From: Eimeria necatrix
Lineage: Eukaryota > Apicomplexa > Conoidasida > Eucoccidiorida > Eimeriidae
DNA length: 17,500 nucleotides
Direction: 5' to 3'
Assembly (NCBI RefSeq): GCF_000499385.1
Contig: NW_013654938.1
Span: 19,781-37,280, forward strand
Numbering within the stretch: the stretch's first letter is position 1; the number at the start of each line of letters is the position of its first letter. This document shows, one piece after another, positions 1 to 9,187 of the stretch. The position numbers and the translations under genes were made by a program. Below the pieces are notes generated by a model, which had not been told where the DNA came from, did not search any database, and saw only the letters and a program-made list of their open reading frames with translations.

Positions 1-111
1 CTTGGGCTAATAACACCGAATTGTAATTCAAATTAAACAACAACAGTTCCTGCTGCTGCTGCTGCAGTTGCAGCTGCAGCTGCTGCTGCAGCTGCTGCTG
101 CTGCTGCAAGA

Positions 112-245
112 GTTCCTGCTACAGCTGCTGCTGCAGCAGTCGCCGGTGCTGCTGCAGTTTCGCTACAGCTGCTGCTGCAGCAGTTGCCGGTGCTGCTGCA
201 GTTCCTGCTGCAGCTGCTGCTGCAGCAGTTGCCGGTGCTGCTGCA
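112..245. repeat. 45-bp tandem repeat, three copies
   Basis: Copies lie at 112-156, 157-200 and 201-245. Each ends in a shared block containing GCAGCAGT(T/C)GCCGGTGC. The middle copy is 44 bp, one base short, so a single reading frame cannot be kept through all three. This argues that the array is intronic rather than coding. It sits in a longer run of mixed CTG/CAG repeat from about 50 to 328. Confidence 0.75.
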
Positions 246-328
246 GCTGCTGCTGCGACAGTTGCTGCTGCAGTTGCTGCTGCTGCTGCAGCAGTTGCAG
301 CAGCAGCTGCTGCTGCTGCAGCAGCAGA

Positions 329-412
329 TCCACTTCCCGGACAGCTGTGTAAACGGCTCCAGGCGCGGCTGGGGCCTCGCGCTGAGTGTTTTGAACTTTG
401 GAAGAAAAGAAT
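329..412 (+). CDS. Last exon of an unidentified + strand gene (5' part outside or in repeats)
   Basis: After a run of CAG triplets that can serve as acceptor, the frame reads IHFPDSCVNGSRRGWGLAL and ends nine residues later at TAA (410-412). The codons are strongly G/C at the third position (ATC CAC TTC CCG GAC AGC), as in the better supported exons of this window, and the other strand reads less well. The exon would converge on the MYND gene, with an AAATAAAT-rich stretch (413-479) as the shared 3' region. The upstream exons are not resolved: 1-328 is repeat. The product is not recognised, and coding status rests only on codon use. Confidence 0.4.
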
Positions 413-479
413 AATTAAATAAATAAAATAAATAAATAAAATAAATAAATAAAATAAAATAAATAAATAAAATAAACAA
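413..479. repeat. AAATAAAT/AAATAAA run between convergent genes
   Basis: This AT-only tract separates the TAA of the left + strand exon from the TAA of the MYND gene. It probably supplies the 3' untranslated regions of both genes. AATAAA occurs many times, so no single polyadenylation signal can be chosen. Confidence 0.6.
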
Positions 480-901
480 TTAATTGGAACAAATGCGCTT
501 GTGGAGAGGCCAGTCCTGCCGCTGGCACTGCACGCTGCAGTAGAACGACTTGCTGCACTTGCTGCACTTCTTCAGCGGCAGGTCCTGAGCAGCAAAAGAA
601 TTGCAAAAACAAACAAATAATGCATCATTTTGAATAAAAAAGAAAATTAAATGATTTATTTCCTCTTTTGCTTCTTTTTATTCGCTTTTTTCCGGTCCAT
701 TTGGCCTTTTCGGCGACGCCGGCAGCCCCCGTACACCCCGCGAGGTGTACGTACACCCCAACGCGCGGGCCGTCTGTACACCCGCGAGGTGTACATACAC
801 CCCAAAGCCCACCTCTTTTCCGCAGTTTTCGCACTTCAGCTTCCGCGGCGCTGAAAGCAAAACATAAATACTTTCCCGCAAAACAAATGTCCCTTTCCTG
901 C

Positions 902-960
<59 letters not shown>

Positions 961-1079
961 CAGCACCTGCGTCTTTTTGGCGTTTCTGTGACTACTGTTT
1001 CGCAGCTACTGGAGGCACTTTGACTCTGCTTTTGAATTAGAAGCACTATTACTACTGGCACAATTGCTGCTGCTGCTGC

Positions 1080-1127
<48 letters not shown>

Positions 1128-1261
1128 GCCCACCCTCCTCAGGCTTGGCAGCCCCGGATTGCTGCTGCAGCAGCTGCATCGTTGCCTGCGTCTCGCTCCA
1201 TCTGCAGCAGCAAATAAACAGCAGCAGCAAAACCCCACAACTAACCATTAATTAATTAATT

Positions 1262-1322
<61 letters not shown>

Positions 1323-1611
1323 TTTCTTTATTTATTTACCTTCCCTTGGCCTCGGGGGGGTTTTTCATAAGTTCTTCGAAATCCTCCAAAGTCAAATTTT
1401 GTCTTTCGAACTTTTCTTCATCGTCATAAACCAGAGACAAGAAGCAGTCGCCTCGAATGTCTGCAGCAGCAGCAGCAGCAGCAGCAGCAGCGGCAGCAGC
1501 AGCAGCAGCAGCAGCAGCGGCAGCTGGGGTGAGGGCCGGAGCCAGCTAGAGCAAGTGGAAGCAGTTGCAGCAGCTGCCCATGGGTCTGCGGCAGCAGCAG
1601 CTGCAGCAGCT

Positions 1612-1647
<36 letters not shown>

Positions 1648-1785
1648 CTTCATAGATTTGCAGGAGCAGCAGAAGCAGCAGCAATTCTTAGGTCTATAGC
1701 AGCAGCAGCAGAGAGCACAGCAGCAGCAGCAGCAAAAGACGCCGAGCCGCGGAGACGAAGCTGAAACAGCGCGTGCACCGGCGCT

Positions 1786-1820
<35 letters not shown>

Positions 1821-2157
1821 TGAGGTGTACATACACCGCAGCACCTGTGGAGCAGACGCGGGAAGCTCTGGCGTTTTTGGGAATGTCTTTAATTCTTCCG
1901 ACGCTGTCGATGTAAGCATTAATTCCTTTGAAGTTGTTGGCCTTCGTTGGCAGCGTCAGCGGGATTATCTGCGCGCCAGCAGCAGGGTTTAGGGTTTAGG
2001 GTTTAGGGTTTAGGGTTTAGGGTTTGCGGGTGCGCGCGGGGGCGGCGCAGCAGCAGCAGCAACATTGGCGGCTCCAACTGAAATCCCCGCGCCGCAGCAG
2101 CAGCAGCAGCAGTGAGAACACTAACAGCAGCAGCAGCAGCAGCAGCAACGAAGCCTT

Positions 2158-2205
<48 letters not shown>

Positions 2206-2476
2206 TGACCTGGTAGTTCTGGGAGGAGCCCTGGAGGACTTGCTCGAGGCCCTGGTCGTCGATCTTTCCGTCGGCCTTTTTTTTGAGTTCTTCGCGGAAG
2301 TTGTCGAAGTTTTTTTTGTTTAAACAATTAATTTTTTCATTATTTAAATGAGTTTTCAAAAGATCGCGGAAAGAAGCTTCTTTTCCCTTGAAGATCAGCT
2401 GCTGCACGGGCTTGTCGATGTCGTACGGGATCAGCAGAAACTTGAATTCCGGGTGTTCCACCTCGTCCAGCGACAT
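480..2476 (-). CDS. MYND-type zinc finger protein, six exons, 240 aa
   Basis: Exons on the minus strand: 2476-2210, 1968-1845, 1460-1340, 1201-1134, 850-813 and 584-480, totalling 723 bp. All introns are GT-AG and all phases agree. The last two exons give a complete MYND finger: C200, C203, C213, C216, C222, C226, H234 and C238, spaced C-x2-C-x9-C-x2-C-x5-C-x3-C-x7-H-x3-C. The short segments KCENCGKE and YCSVQCQRQDWPLHKRIC are typical of the family. MYND fingers bind two zinc ions and recruit proline-containing partner peptides; the partner here is unknown. The first 190 residues (start MSLDEVEHPEFKF, later DIRGDCFLSLVYDDEEKFE) form a conserved-looking domain that I could not name. Introns carry the repeats: a telomere-type array in intron 1, CTG tracts in introns 1, 2 and 4, ATTT in intron 3, and GGTGTAC palindromes in introns 2 and 5. 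ATG at 2476 follows the divergent promoter region. The finger is certain; the exact exon 2 acceptor (GCGCAG) is the weakest site. Confidence 0.85.
731..804. repeat. Tandem pair of GTACACC...GGTGTAC palindrome elements (MYND intron 5)
   Basis: Two near-identical units about 45 bp apart read GTACACC(C)CGCGA, then GGTGTAC(G/A)TACACCCCA. The inner palindromes lie at 744-757 and 788-801. The second is about 10 bases inside the intron from the donor GAG|GTGGGC at 812. Confidence 0.8.
895..962. repeat. CTG tract in MYND intron 4
   Basis: About 21 CTG triplets with two TTG variants. On the gene's sense strand it is CAG. A second CTG tract lies at 1064-1126 in the same intron. Neither is needed for the MYND reading frame, which is carried by exons 4 and 5 on either side. 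Confidence 0.75.
1245..1333. repeat. ATTA/ATTT tetranucleotide run in MYND intron 3
   Basis: Four to five TAAT units are followed by about 17 TATT units. On the sense strand it starts immediately after the donor AG|GTAAAT. It fills most of a 138-bp intron. Confidence 0.8.
1462..1820. repeat. CAG tracts of MYND intron 2
   Basis: There are CAG runs at about 1462-1520, 1583-1648, 1700-1733 and 1786-1820, separated by unrelated GC-rich sequence. The whole stretch falls between the acceptor at 1462 and the donor at 1844. On the gene's sense strand it reads CTG. The long poly-Ser/Ala/Cys frames over it are shadows of the repeat. Confidence 0.7.
1824..1837. repeat. GGTGTACATACACC palindrome (MYND intron 2)
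   Basis: Near-perfect 14-bp inverted repeat, six bases inside the intron from the donor ACAG|GTGCTGC at 1844. Same element as at 744, 788, 2626, 2965, 3638, 6312 and 12630. Confidence 0.8.
1985..2025. repeat. Interstitial telomere-type array, TTTAGGG
   Basis: About six uninterrupted TTTAGGG units inside intron 1 of the MYND gene. The sense strand of that intron therefore carries AAACCCT. It starts about 16 bp upstream (sense strand) of the exon 2 acceptor. Confidence 0.9.
2044..2202. repeat. CAG tracts in MYND intron 1
   Basis: Tracts lie at 2048-2060, 2095-2112, 2126-2148 and 2160-2202. The last directly abuts the exon 1 donor region (CAG|GTCACT on the minus strand), so the intron begins with a long CTG run on its sense strand. 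Confidence 0.75.
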
Positions 2477-2625
2477 TCTGCTCAGCTGCTTGCAAAACTC
2501 AACAAATAATTCAAAATTAAAAACAATTTCTCCACTTTTTTAAAAGAAAAACGAACAAAAACGAACAAAAACGAACAAAAATGAACCCACTCCGCCCGCC
2601 GCAGACTGCCCGCGCACACGCCAGC

Positions 2626-2637
2626 TGTACATACACC
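2626..2637. repeat. TGTACATACACC palindrome (intergenic)
   Basis: A copy of the window-wide palindrome with a changed left end (GCTGTAC). It lies about 150 bp upstream of the MYND start codon. Confidence 0.65.
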
Positions 2638-2964
2638 CCAACCACGCCAACAGCGACACCGAAACACTCCACGAAACTGCACTTTTTATTTCCAATTAAA
2701 TTCAATTTATCTTTTAAATGCAAAACTTTGCTTTTTTCGAGCCTCGGAGCGGAAAAAGAAGAGCAAACCCGCAGAGTGGGGGCTGCATGCAGGCGGGGGG
2801 CCCCCGAGGTGCCCGGGGGCCCCTGGGGGCCCCCCGAGTACCCCGCTGAGCACTTCCCTCGTTCTCTTTCTTCTGTTTTGTTCAATCCGGAATTTAAATT
2901 CTTTTAATTCTTTAAAATGACCTGACGGGCTTTCTCCGCAGCCTTCGCTTCCAGGCTTGCAACC

Positions 2965-2980
2965 GGGTGTACGTACACCC
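2965..2980. repeat. GGGTGTACGTACACCC perfect 16-bp palindrome
   Basis: A perfect inverted repeat about 90 bp upstream of the proposed start of the Pkr1-like gene. It could be in its promoter, leader or an unrecognised 5' intron. Confidence 0.85.
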
Positions 2981-3070
2981 GAACCTGAACACCGCCCCGC
3001 TGCAGCAGCAAACAGTCTTCACTCGTTTGCCCTCCGCAGCAGCAGCAAAACAAACCTTTCCCGCCTTCCC

Positions 3071-3978
<908 letters not shown>

Positions 3979-3994
3979 AGCTGGCTGCTTTGTC

Positions 3995-4047
3995 CTTTAG
4001 GGTTTAGGGTTTAGGGTTTAGGGTTTAGGGTTTAGGGTTTAGGGTTT
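3995..4047. repeat. Interstitial telomere-type array, TTTAGGG
   Basis: Seven uninterrupted units, starting 17 bp after the stop codon of the Pkr1-like gene. Confidence 0.9.
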
Positions 4048-4166
4048 GGAGGAGGCGGGGGGGCGTGAACGAACTCCAATAATAAGCCCTTTGCTTTTAT
4101 TCCTTTTTGTCTCAGTCGCTATTTACTTCGTTTTTGCTGCTCCCACTTCTATTAAATTTAATATAT

Positions 4167-4204
4167 AAACCCTAAACCCTAAACCCTAAACCCTAAACCC
4201 TAAA
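4167..4204. repeat. Interstitial telomere-type array, AAACCCT
   Basis: Five units in the opposite orientation to the array at 3995-4047, 120 bp away. The pair could fold as an inverted repeat. Confidence 0.9.
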
Positions 4205-4339
4205 ATATAAATATTAAATATTATTAAACATTATTAAATATTATTAAATAATATAATTATAGTTTTTCATTTTATTTAAAAGGTTTAAAAGAAGAGAGAC
4301 ATGAACAAAGAAACAGCGTCAGGCGAGGGCTCGCAACGC

Positions 4340-4356
4340 TCAGCTAATTTGCTGCT

Positions 4357-4430
<74 letters not shown>

Positions 4431-5520
4431 GGCTCCGCCTCTGCAGCCGGTTTGGCTGCAGGTGGGAAGCGCCAGTGGGAGATGAGGGGGGCCTCAATGT
4501 GGAGGTTTTCTCTGAAGTGAAATAAAACGAAATAAAGAAAAAAAATAATTTAAATTAAATTAAATTAAAATGAAATAAAAGAAAATAAATAACTGAAATG
4601 AAAGAAGTAAAAGCATGCATGCACTTTCCCACCTGGCGTACTTCGCCGCCGCCGCGCTCAGCCTCTGCAGAAGGACAGAATTTCTCGTTCGCGTAAAATG
4701 AAAATAATTTCTTTTTTTTATTACTTTTGAATTATTTTCATCAAATTGTTTTAATATTTATATTTATTTCAAAGAAACTGGGCGAGATTAAGCCCTTATT
4801 CTGGCTGCGCGGCGAGCGAGCCAGTGGTCTGTCTGCCGCGGCTGCGTGGCGGCGCTCTGGGTGAAAAGAAACGGATTTTCTCCGTTAATGCATTTTAAAT
4901 GAATTAAAATGCATTTAATTCTTTTTAAACTTTCAATTTAAACAAAAGTGACGCACTGAGCCTTCGCAGAGCCCGTCGAGCGGCTGGAGGTTCTGGGTGG
5001 CTTTCAAGTGCGCTGTACAGACACCTGCGGTGTACGCGCACATGCCGGGCTGCCTGCGGATTCGTTTTGTCGAATTTCAATTCGCAAAAGATTTATTTCA
5101 ATTTAAAATAAAAACAATTCTTTTGTTTTATTCTTTTTTATTTTCTTTTTGTTTTCTCACTGAAGAAGCTGGTGATAGGCCAGGTAAGTTATCGGCAGCG
5201 CCACGGGGGAGGGGCCCCCTGCGCCGGCTTCTGCATGCAAGTCCATATCAAATCGAAAAAGTTGAATAATGGAATATTTCAAAAAAGAAAATAATCCAAA
5301 ATTAAAATAAATATTTAAAATGCAAAATAAAACTCCGAAAATGAAAAGAAATTCTCCATTCAAAAATAAAATCCAAAAATCTGAAAACTGAAATTCATTA
5401 CTTTGAATCCTCTGGAGCAGCGCCAGCAGAAGAGCCGCTGCAAAGACAAAAACTTAAAGGCCTTTTTTGATTTATTTATTTATTTATTTATTTATTTATT
5501 ATTTATTTATTTATTTATTT

Positions 5521-5552
<32 letters not shown>

Positions 5553-6018
5553 TTCATTTGTTTGTTTATTTATTTTTTTATTCATTTGTTTTTTATTTAT
5601 TTGTTTTTATTTATTTGTTTTATTTGCAAATGCTGGAGTACCTGCAGCAGCGAAGGAGGGACAGCAAAGGACGTCGACTTCCATTCTGGCGGAGTTTGAG
5701 AATGAAAAAAAAGAATTAAAAAGAAATTAATTAATTCTTTTATTAAATTAATTAATTAGTTCTTTTAATTAATTAATTAATTCTTTTTATTGAATTAATT
5801 AATTAATTCTTTTTATTAAATTAATTAATCAATCCTTTTATTAAATCAATTAATTATATTTGTTAAATTGATTAATTAATCTTTTTAAAAGATTAAAAAG
5901 AAATAAAATCAAATTTCCTTTTCTTGCCTTTCTAAAGACTGGCTCCAGACACTCAGCGGAAGAACAGCAGCAGCAGAAAGGCCCACTGCAACAACCAGGC
6001 AGCGCCTCGTGTGCATCT

Positions 6019-6075
<57 letters not shown>

Positions 6076-6188
6076 AGGGTTTGAGTTTGTGGGGTTTGTT
6101 TTGAAGTGGGAATTGGCCGCACCGAGAGCTCCAGGAGTTTCTTCGGCAGCATCTTTGTGTCTGCAGCAGCAGCAACCACGAAGCAGCT

Positions 6189-6220
<32 letters not shown>

Positions 6221-6763
6221 GGTCTCAGTTGCATTTTGCTGCTGCAGCACTTCTCACCTAAAAGACACATCCAGCAGCAAGTGTGGGGCGCCGACGGCCT
6301 GCGCAAGTTGGGGTGTACGTACACCTCAGAAAGGGGGCAAAGGAGTTGTTCATTATTTCTCTTTATTTATTTTTTGAATTATAAATTATTTATTTTTATT
6401 TGTTTATTCTTTGCTTTTGCTTCCAGTCTCACCAACAAGCCCGGCTCAATCAGCTGCAGCAGCTGCTGCTGCTGCTGCTGCAGCAGCTGCTGCTGCTGCT
6501 GCTGCTTCGCCGCTCTGCCCAAGCAGCACAGCAGCGCAGCAGCAGCAGCAGAGCTGTGCGCCTCGGGGTCCACAAGGAGTCTGAGTTGAAATGAATTTGA
6601 ATTAAAATGAATATTATTTACTTAAATTATTTAAATTGTTTAAATTATATTTAAATTATTTAATTATTTTAATTATTTTAATTATTTTCAATTATTTATT
6701 TTTTTAAATTCGCCAAATACCGCAAAGAATGGCCCCGCCGCTTCGGCAGCAGCTGCTGCTGCA

Positions 6764-6796
<33 letters not shown>

Positions 6797-7048
6797 GCAG
6801 GTGCAAGTTGATGCCATCGGGGAAGTCCTGGGGAAAAGAATTTAAATAAATCAAATTTTAAAATTATATATTTAGTTAAACAAACAGCTTTTAATTATAA
6901 ATTAATTAATTGATTAATTAATTAACTAATTAATTAATTAATTAATTAATTAATTAATTAGTTAATTTAAAATTGAAAATTGTTTTATTGAGTTTAATTC
7001 GGCAAGAGATTCACCAGAGGGCTGCACGCGCTGAAGGCCACGAGGAAG

Positions 7049-7084
<36 letters not shown>

Positions 7085-7202
7085 AGCTGCTGCAGCAGCG
7101 GCGCCTGGGACTTGTGGCTCAGCAGGTAAGGAGCAGCAGCAGCCTGCTGCAGCCTGAGAGCGGGCGAGTGTGGAGCAGCAAAAAGATATAAAGAAGCGAA
7201 AT

Positions 7203-7246
<44 letters not shown>

Positions 7247-7419
7247 GGATTGCGGGCTAGCTGTGAAAGCAGCAAGCAGCAGTTGTGCATGCACTTGCAG
7301 CCACAATTTGATAATTAAAAATTTGTTTAATTATTACATCTGCAGCAGCACGTGCTGCTGCTGATGCTGGCACATTGGCCCTAGCGCGCACAGCAGCAGC
7401 AGCAGCAGCAACAACAGCA

Positions 7420-7455
<36 letters not shown>

Positions 7456-7898
7456 CAAGCTGCTTGCCTCTCTTTTGCTGATTCCTCCCGCCCCAAAACT
7501 TCGAAATGAAATCCTTGCTGCTGCAGCTCCTGCTGCAGCGGCTGCAGCAGCCTGCAGCAGCAAATTAATAAGTGCAGCAGCAAGCATTTAACTGCAGCAC
7601 GAAAATCGATTAGGCTCTGCAGCTATTACTATTATTATTATTGCCATTATTAGTATTATTTTTATTATTAATTATTTATTTATTATTTATTTATCATTTA
7701 TTTATTACTTATTATTTATTATTTATTTATTATTCATTTATTATTAAATATTTATTTATTTTATTATTAATTCTGTTTATTTATTACCCATCAAAAGAAA
7801 CAAAAACGGAAACGCGGGGAAAAAGGCGGCAGCAATTTGCCACGACGGAAACTTTTGCTGCATTCAACTCTCCGCTGCTGCTGTTCCTTTTCTTTTTC

Positions 7899-7951
<53 letters not shown>

Positions 7952-8062
7952 GGGTGCTGCTGCGCCAAGGGGAGCCCCTGGCTCTGGCCTGCAGAAGGAA
8001 ATCGCATGAGGGGAAATGAAAAGAAGCGAAGAGTGCACGAAAGCAGCAGCAGCAGCAGCAGA

Positions 8063-8096
<34 letters not shown>

Positions 8097-8512
8097 GCAG
8101 CAGGCACTCATAGGCACATGAGCAGCAGCAGCTTTTAAGCAGCAGCAGCAGCAAATTACAGTCACTTTTGTATTAAAAGAATAATGAAAAAGCTGCTGCT
8201 GCTGCTGCTCACGAAAGAAGTGCTGCTGCAGCAACTGAAAGGGGCCCCTGAAGACACGGATGTGCTGCTAAGAGCTGCGAAAGGAAGCAGCGGGCCTGCA
8301 GCTTTCCTGAAAGAATGAAACAAATTAATTAAAATAAATTTAAAAATAAATTAAATTGATTTTAAATTTAAAAATAAAATAAAATAATAAAATAAAACAA
8401 AAGCCAGCAGCTCACCCCCGTCCAGAAGCTGCTGCTGCAGCAGCACGAGGGCGCAGGCAGCAGCAGCAGCAGCAAACAAGTCAAACAGCGCCGATTCAGT
8501 CCTCTCTTGCTG

Positions 8513-8564
<52 letters not shown>

Positions 8565-9016
8565 AGGGAGGAAGCTCTTTTGAAAGTTTGAAGAAAATGA
8601 AATCTTACGGGGAAAAGTGCTGCTGCTTTTTCTGCTGCTGTTGCCTCAAATGCCAAATCTTAGCCACCAACAGATTAATAAATTAAATAAATTAAATGAA
8701 TTAAATAAATTAAATAAATTAAATAAATTAAATAAATTAAATAAATTAAATAAATTAAATAAAGAAAAAAAGAAAAGCTGCTGTTCTTACCTTTGTTGCT
8801 GAAGTGGTAGCCAAAGGCTCTTGCTGCTGCTGCAGCAACGCGAGCTGCTGCTGTCCTTGCTGCAGCAACGACAGCAGCAGGGGGACACCCGCTCCCTACC
8901 CTCTGCAGCAGCAGCAGCTGCTGCTGCTGCTGCTCCCGCTGCTGCTGCTGCTGTTGCTGCTGCTGCTCCCGCTGCTCCTGCTGCTCCCGCTGCTGCTGCT
9001 GCTGTTGCTCCCGCTG

Positions 9017-9047
<31 letters not shown>

Positions 9048-9187
9048 CACAGGCTGCTGCAGGCCGCAGCTCGCTGCTGCGTTGCTGCTAGGAGCGCTGC
9101 AGTCCAGTCTTGAATGTTAACAAAAAGAGAATCTTCTTGAAGATCTGCTGCAGAGCAGCAAAAGAGAACATTATCAATTGCTGCCAT
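4340..9187 (-). CDS. Large repeat-bearing protein of unknown function, proposed 17 exons, 699 aa
   Basis: Proposed exons: 9187-8791, 8658-8416, 8306-8213, 7551-7338, 7260-7015, 6827-6721, 6580-6433, 6298-6258, 6160-6123, 5985-5928, 5685-5642, 5437-5402, 5230-5161, 5053-4957, 4856-4794, 4664-4633 and 4511-4340. They sum to 2100 bp with every phase agreeing and no internal stop. The start MAAIDNVLFCCSAADLQED is the first ATG below the neighbouring gene. Segments that read as real protein include VNIQDWTAALLAATQQRA, RFLVAFSACSPLDFPDGI, GHSLRLLVDPEAHSS, EPGLLAVGAPHLLLDVSF and ALPITYLAYHQLL. Homopolymer tracts are poly-Gln interrupted by Glu-Arg near residues 30-75, poly-Leu (about 15) in exon 2, poly-Ala in exon 4, poly-Leu in exon 5, and 27 Gln immediately before the C-terminal Ile-Ser-stop. 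No domain is recognised; it looks largely helical. Weak points are the GC donors after exons 10 and 15, the joining of exons 3 and 4 across 661 bp, and the lack of an ATG in exon 4, which is why I join both halves. It could be two genes. Confidence 0.5.
4356..4427 (-). repeat. Coding (CAG/CAA)n poly-Gln tract at the C-terminus
   Basis: About 25 triplets are read as Gln on the minus strand, part of a 27-Gln run in the last exon of the large gene. All four variant triplets are CAA, so every interruption is silent in this frame. This supports the exon being translated as Gln. Confidence 0.6.
4534..4607. repeat. AT-rich intron between exons 16 and 17 of the large gene
   Basis: AAATTAAATTAAATT-type repeat. 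On the minus strand it gives a long pyrimidine tract before TTTCACTTCAG, the acceptor of the last exon. Confidence 0.6.
5470..5625. repeat. TATT/TTTA tetranucleotide run
   Basis: About 35 mostly TATT units, lying between exons 11 and 12 of the large minus-strand gene. The Tyr/Phe/Leu/Ile-rich frames over it are shadows of the repeat, not membrane proteins. Confidence 0.8.
5716..5890. repeat. TTAATTAATTCTTTT repeat, five to six units
   Basis: Imperfect units of 30-36 bp built from ATTAATTAATT and CTTTTATT blocks. They fill the intron between exons 10 and 11 of the large gene. Confidence 0.75.
6018..6072. repeat. CAG tract, about 18 units
   Basis: CAG on +, CTG on the sense strand. It lies in the proposed intron between 6122 and 5986, ending just before a CTGCAG that could be an alternative acceptor. 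Confidence 0.75.
6312..6325. repeat. GGTGTACGTACACC palindrome (large gene, intron 7)
   Basis: Perfect 14-bp palindrome. On the sense strand it ends about 14 bases before the acceptor TTGCGCAG of exon 8 (6298-6258). Confidence 0.85.
6903..6963. repeat. TTAA/ATTA run
   Basis: About 15 TTAA-type units with two TGAT/ACTA variants. It lies in the intron between exons 5 and 6 of the large gene. Confidence 0.8.
7628..7783. repeat. ATT and ATTT repeats
   Basis: ATT trinucleotide units (7628-7680) merge into TATTTATT units. They lie in the long intron between exons 3 and 4 of the large gene, directly downstream of the candidate alternative 3' exon. Confidence 0.75.
7784..7988 (-). CDS. Candidate alternative last exon of the large gene
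   Basis: A strong acceptor (GCGATTTCCTTCTGCAG) precedes 7988. Joined in phase to exon 3 (8306-8213), the frame gives a Pro/Ala-rich stretch, 17 Ala from a GCA run, EKKKRNSSSGEL and then a stop TAA at 7786-7784. This would make a 312-residue short form of the large protein. In another frame the same CAG run reads 17 Gln followed by RKRKGTAAAES and a stop, with better codons, but needs an extra unseen micro-exon for phase. Whether either is used is unknown. Confidence 0.35.
8040..8100. repeat. Opposed CAG and CTG tracts
   Basis: (CAG)6 at 8042-8061 faces (CTG)11 at 8064-8096, an inverted pair able to fold into a hairpin. Both are intronic in the large gene. Confidence 0.7.
8674..8763. repeat. 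9-bp tandem repeat AAATTAAAT
   Basis: About nine units, one with a G variant (TTAAATGAA). It fills most of the 132-bp intron 1 of the large gene, between donor AAAG|GTAAGAA and acceptor GGTGGCTAAG. Confidence 0.85.

Larger units (their letters stand above)
2477..3070. promoter_or_regulatory. Divergent intergenic region between MYND gene and Pkr1-like gene
   Basis: No convincing exon was found here, so it should hold both promoters and 5' leaders. It contains four ACGAACAAAA-type direct repeats (2548-2586), two GTGTAC palindromes, one TGCATGCA-like core (2784-2791, the class of site bound by apicomplexan AP2 factors) and a GGGGGCCCC-rich patch (2794-2842). Two frames of 100-120 residues cross it on both strands but use poor codons and read through the palindromes. 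Confidence 0.5.
3979..4339. other. Convergent intergenic region with two opposed telomere-type arrays
   Basis: It lies between the stop of the Pkr1-like gene and the stop of the 17-exon minus-strand gene. It holds TTTAGGG units at 3995-4047, AAACCCT units at 4167-4204, then AT-rich sequence with several ATTAAATATT repeats (4205-4260). No exon was seen. Confidence 0.7.

Noticed and set aside
33..479. Long Cys/Ser/Ala frame on the minus strand
   Set aside because: It is produced by the CTG repeat and the AAATAAAT run and has no ordinary protein sequence outside one short piece.
1340..1460. Possible frameshift in MYND exon 3 between DDEEKFERQ and LEDFEELMKNPP
   Set aside because: It came from miscounting a T run. 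On re-reading, the exon is open in one frame and its 121 bp fit the phases on both sides.
4620..5460. A + strand gene over the same GC-rich islands (for example KLGEIKPLFWLRGER and VERLEVLGGFQ)
   Set aside because: These are tempting readings, and a CAG|GTAAGT lies at 5183. The minus-strand chain has better pyrimidine tracts at its acceptors, agreeing phases and links to both neighbours. Some doubt remains.
5403..5730. Apparent membrane protein of Tyr-Leu-Phe-Ile repeats
   Set aside because: It is translation of a TATT tetranucleotide repeat; all such frames start or end in the repeat.
6161..6324. Poly-Cys reading through 6160-5953 ending FLLLLFFR
   Set aside because: The frame is open, but it needs about 18 Cys in a row. 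An intron from CTCG|GTGCGG to TTGTTGCAG keeps phase with the next exon instead.
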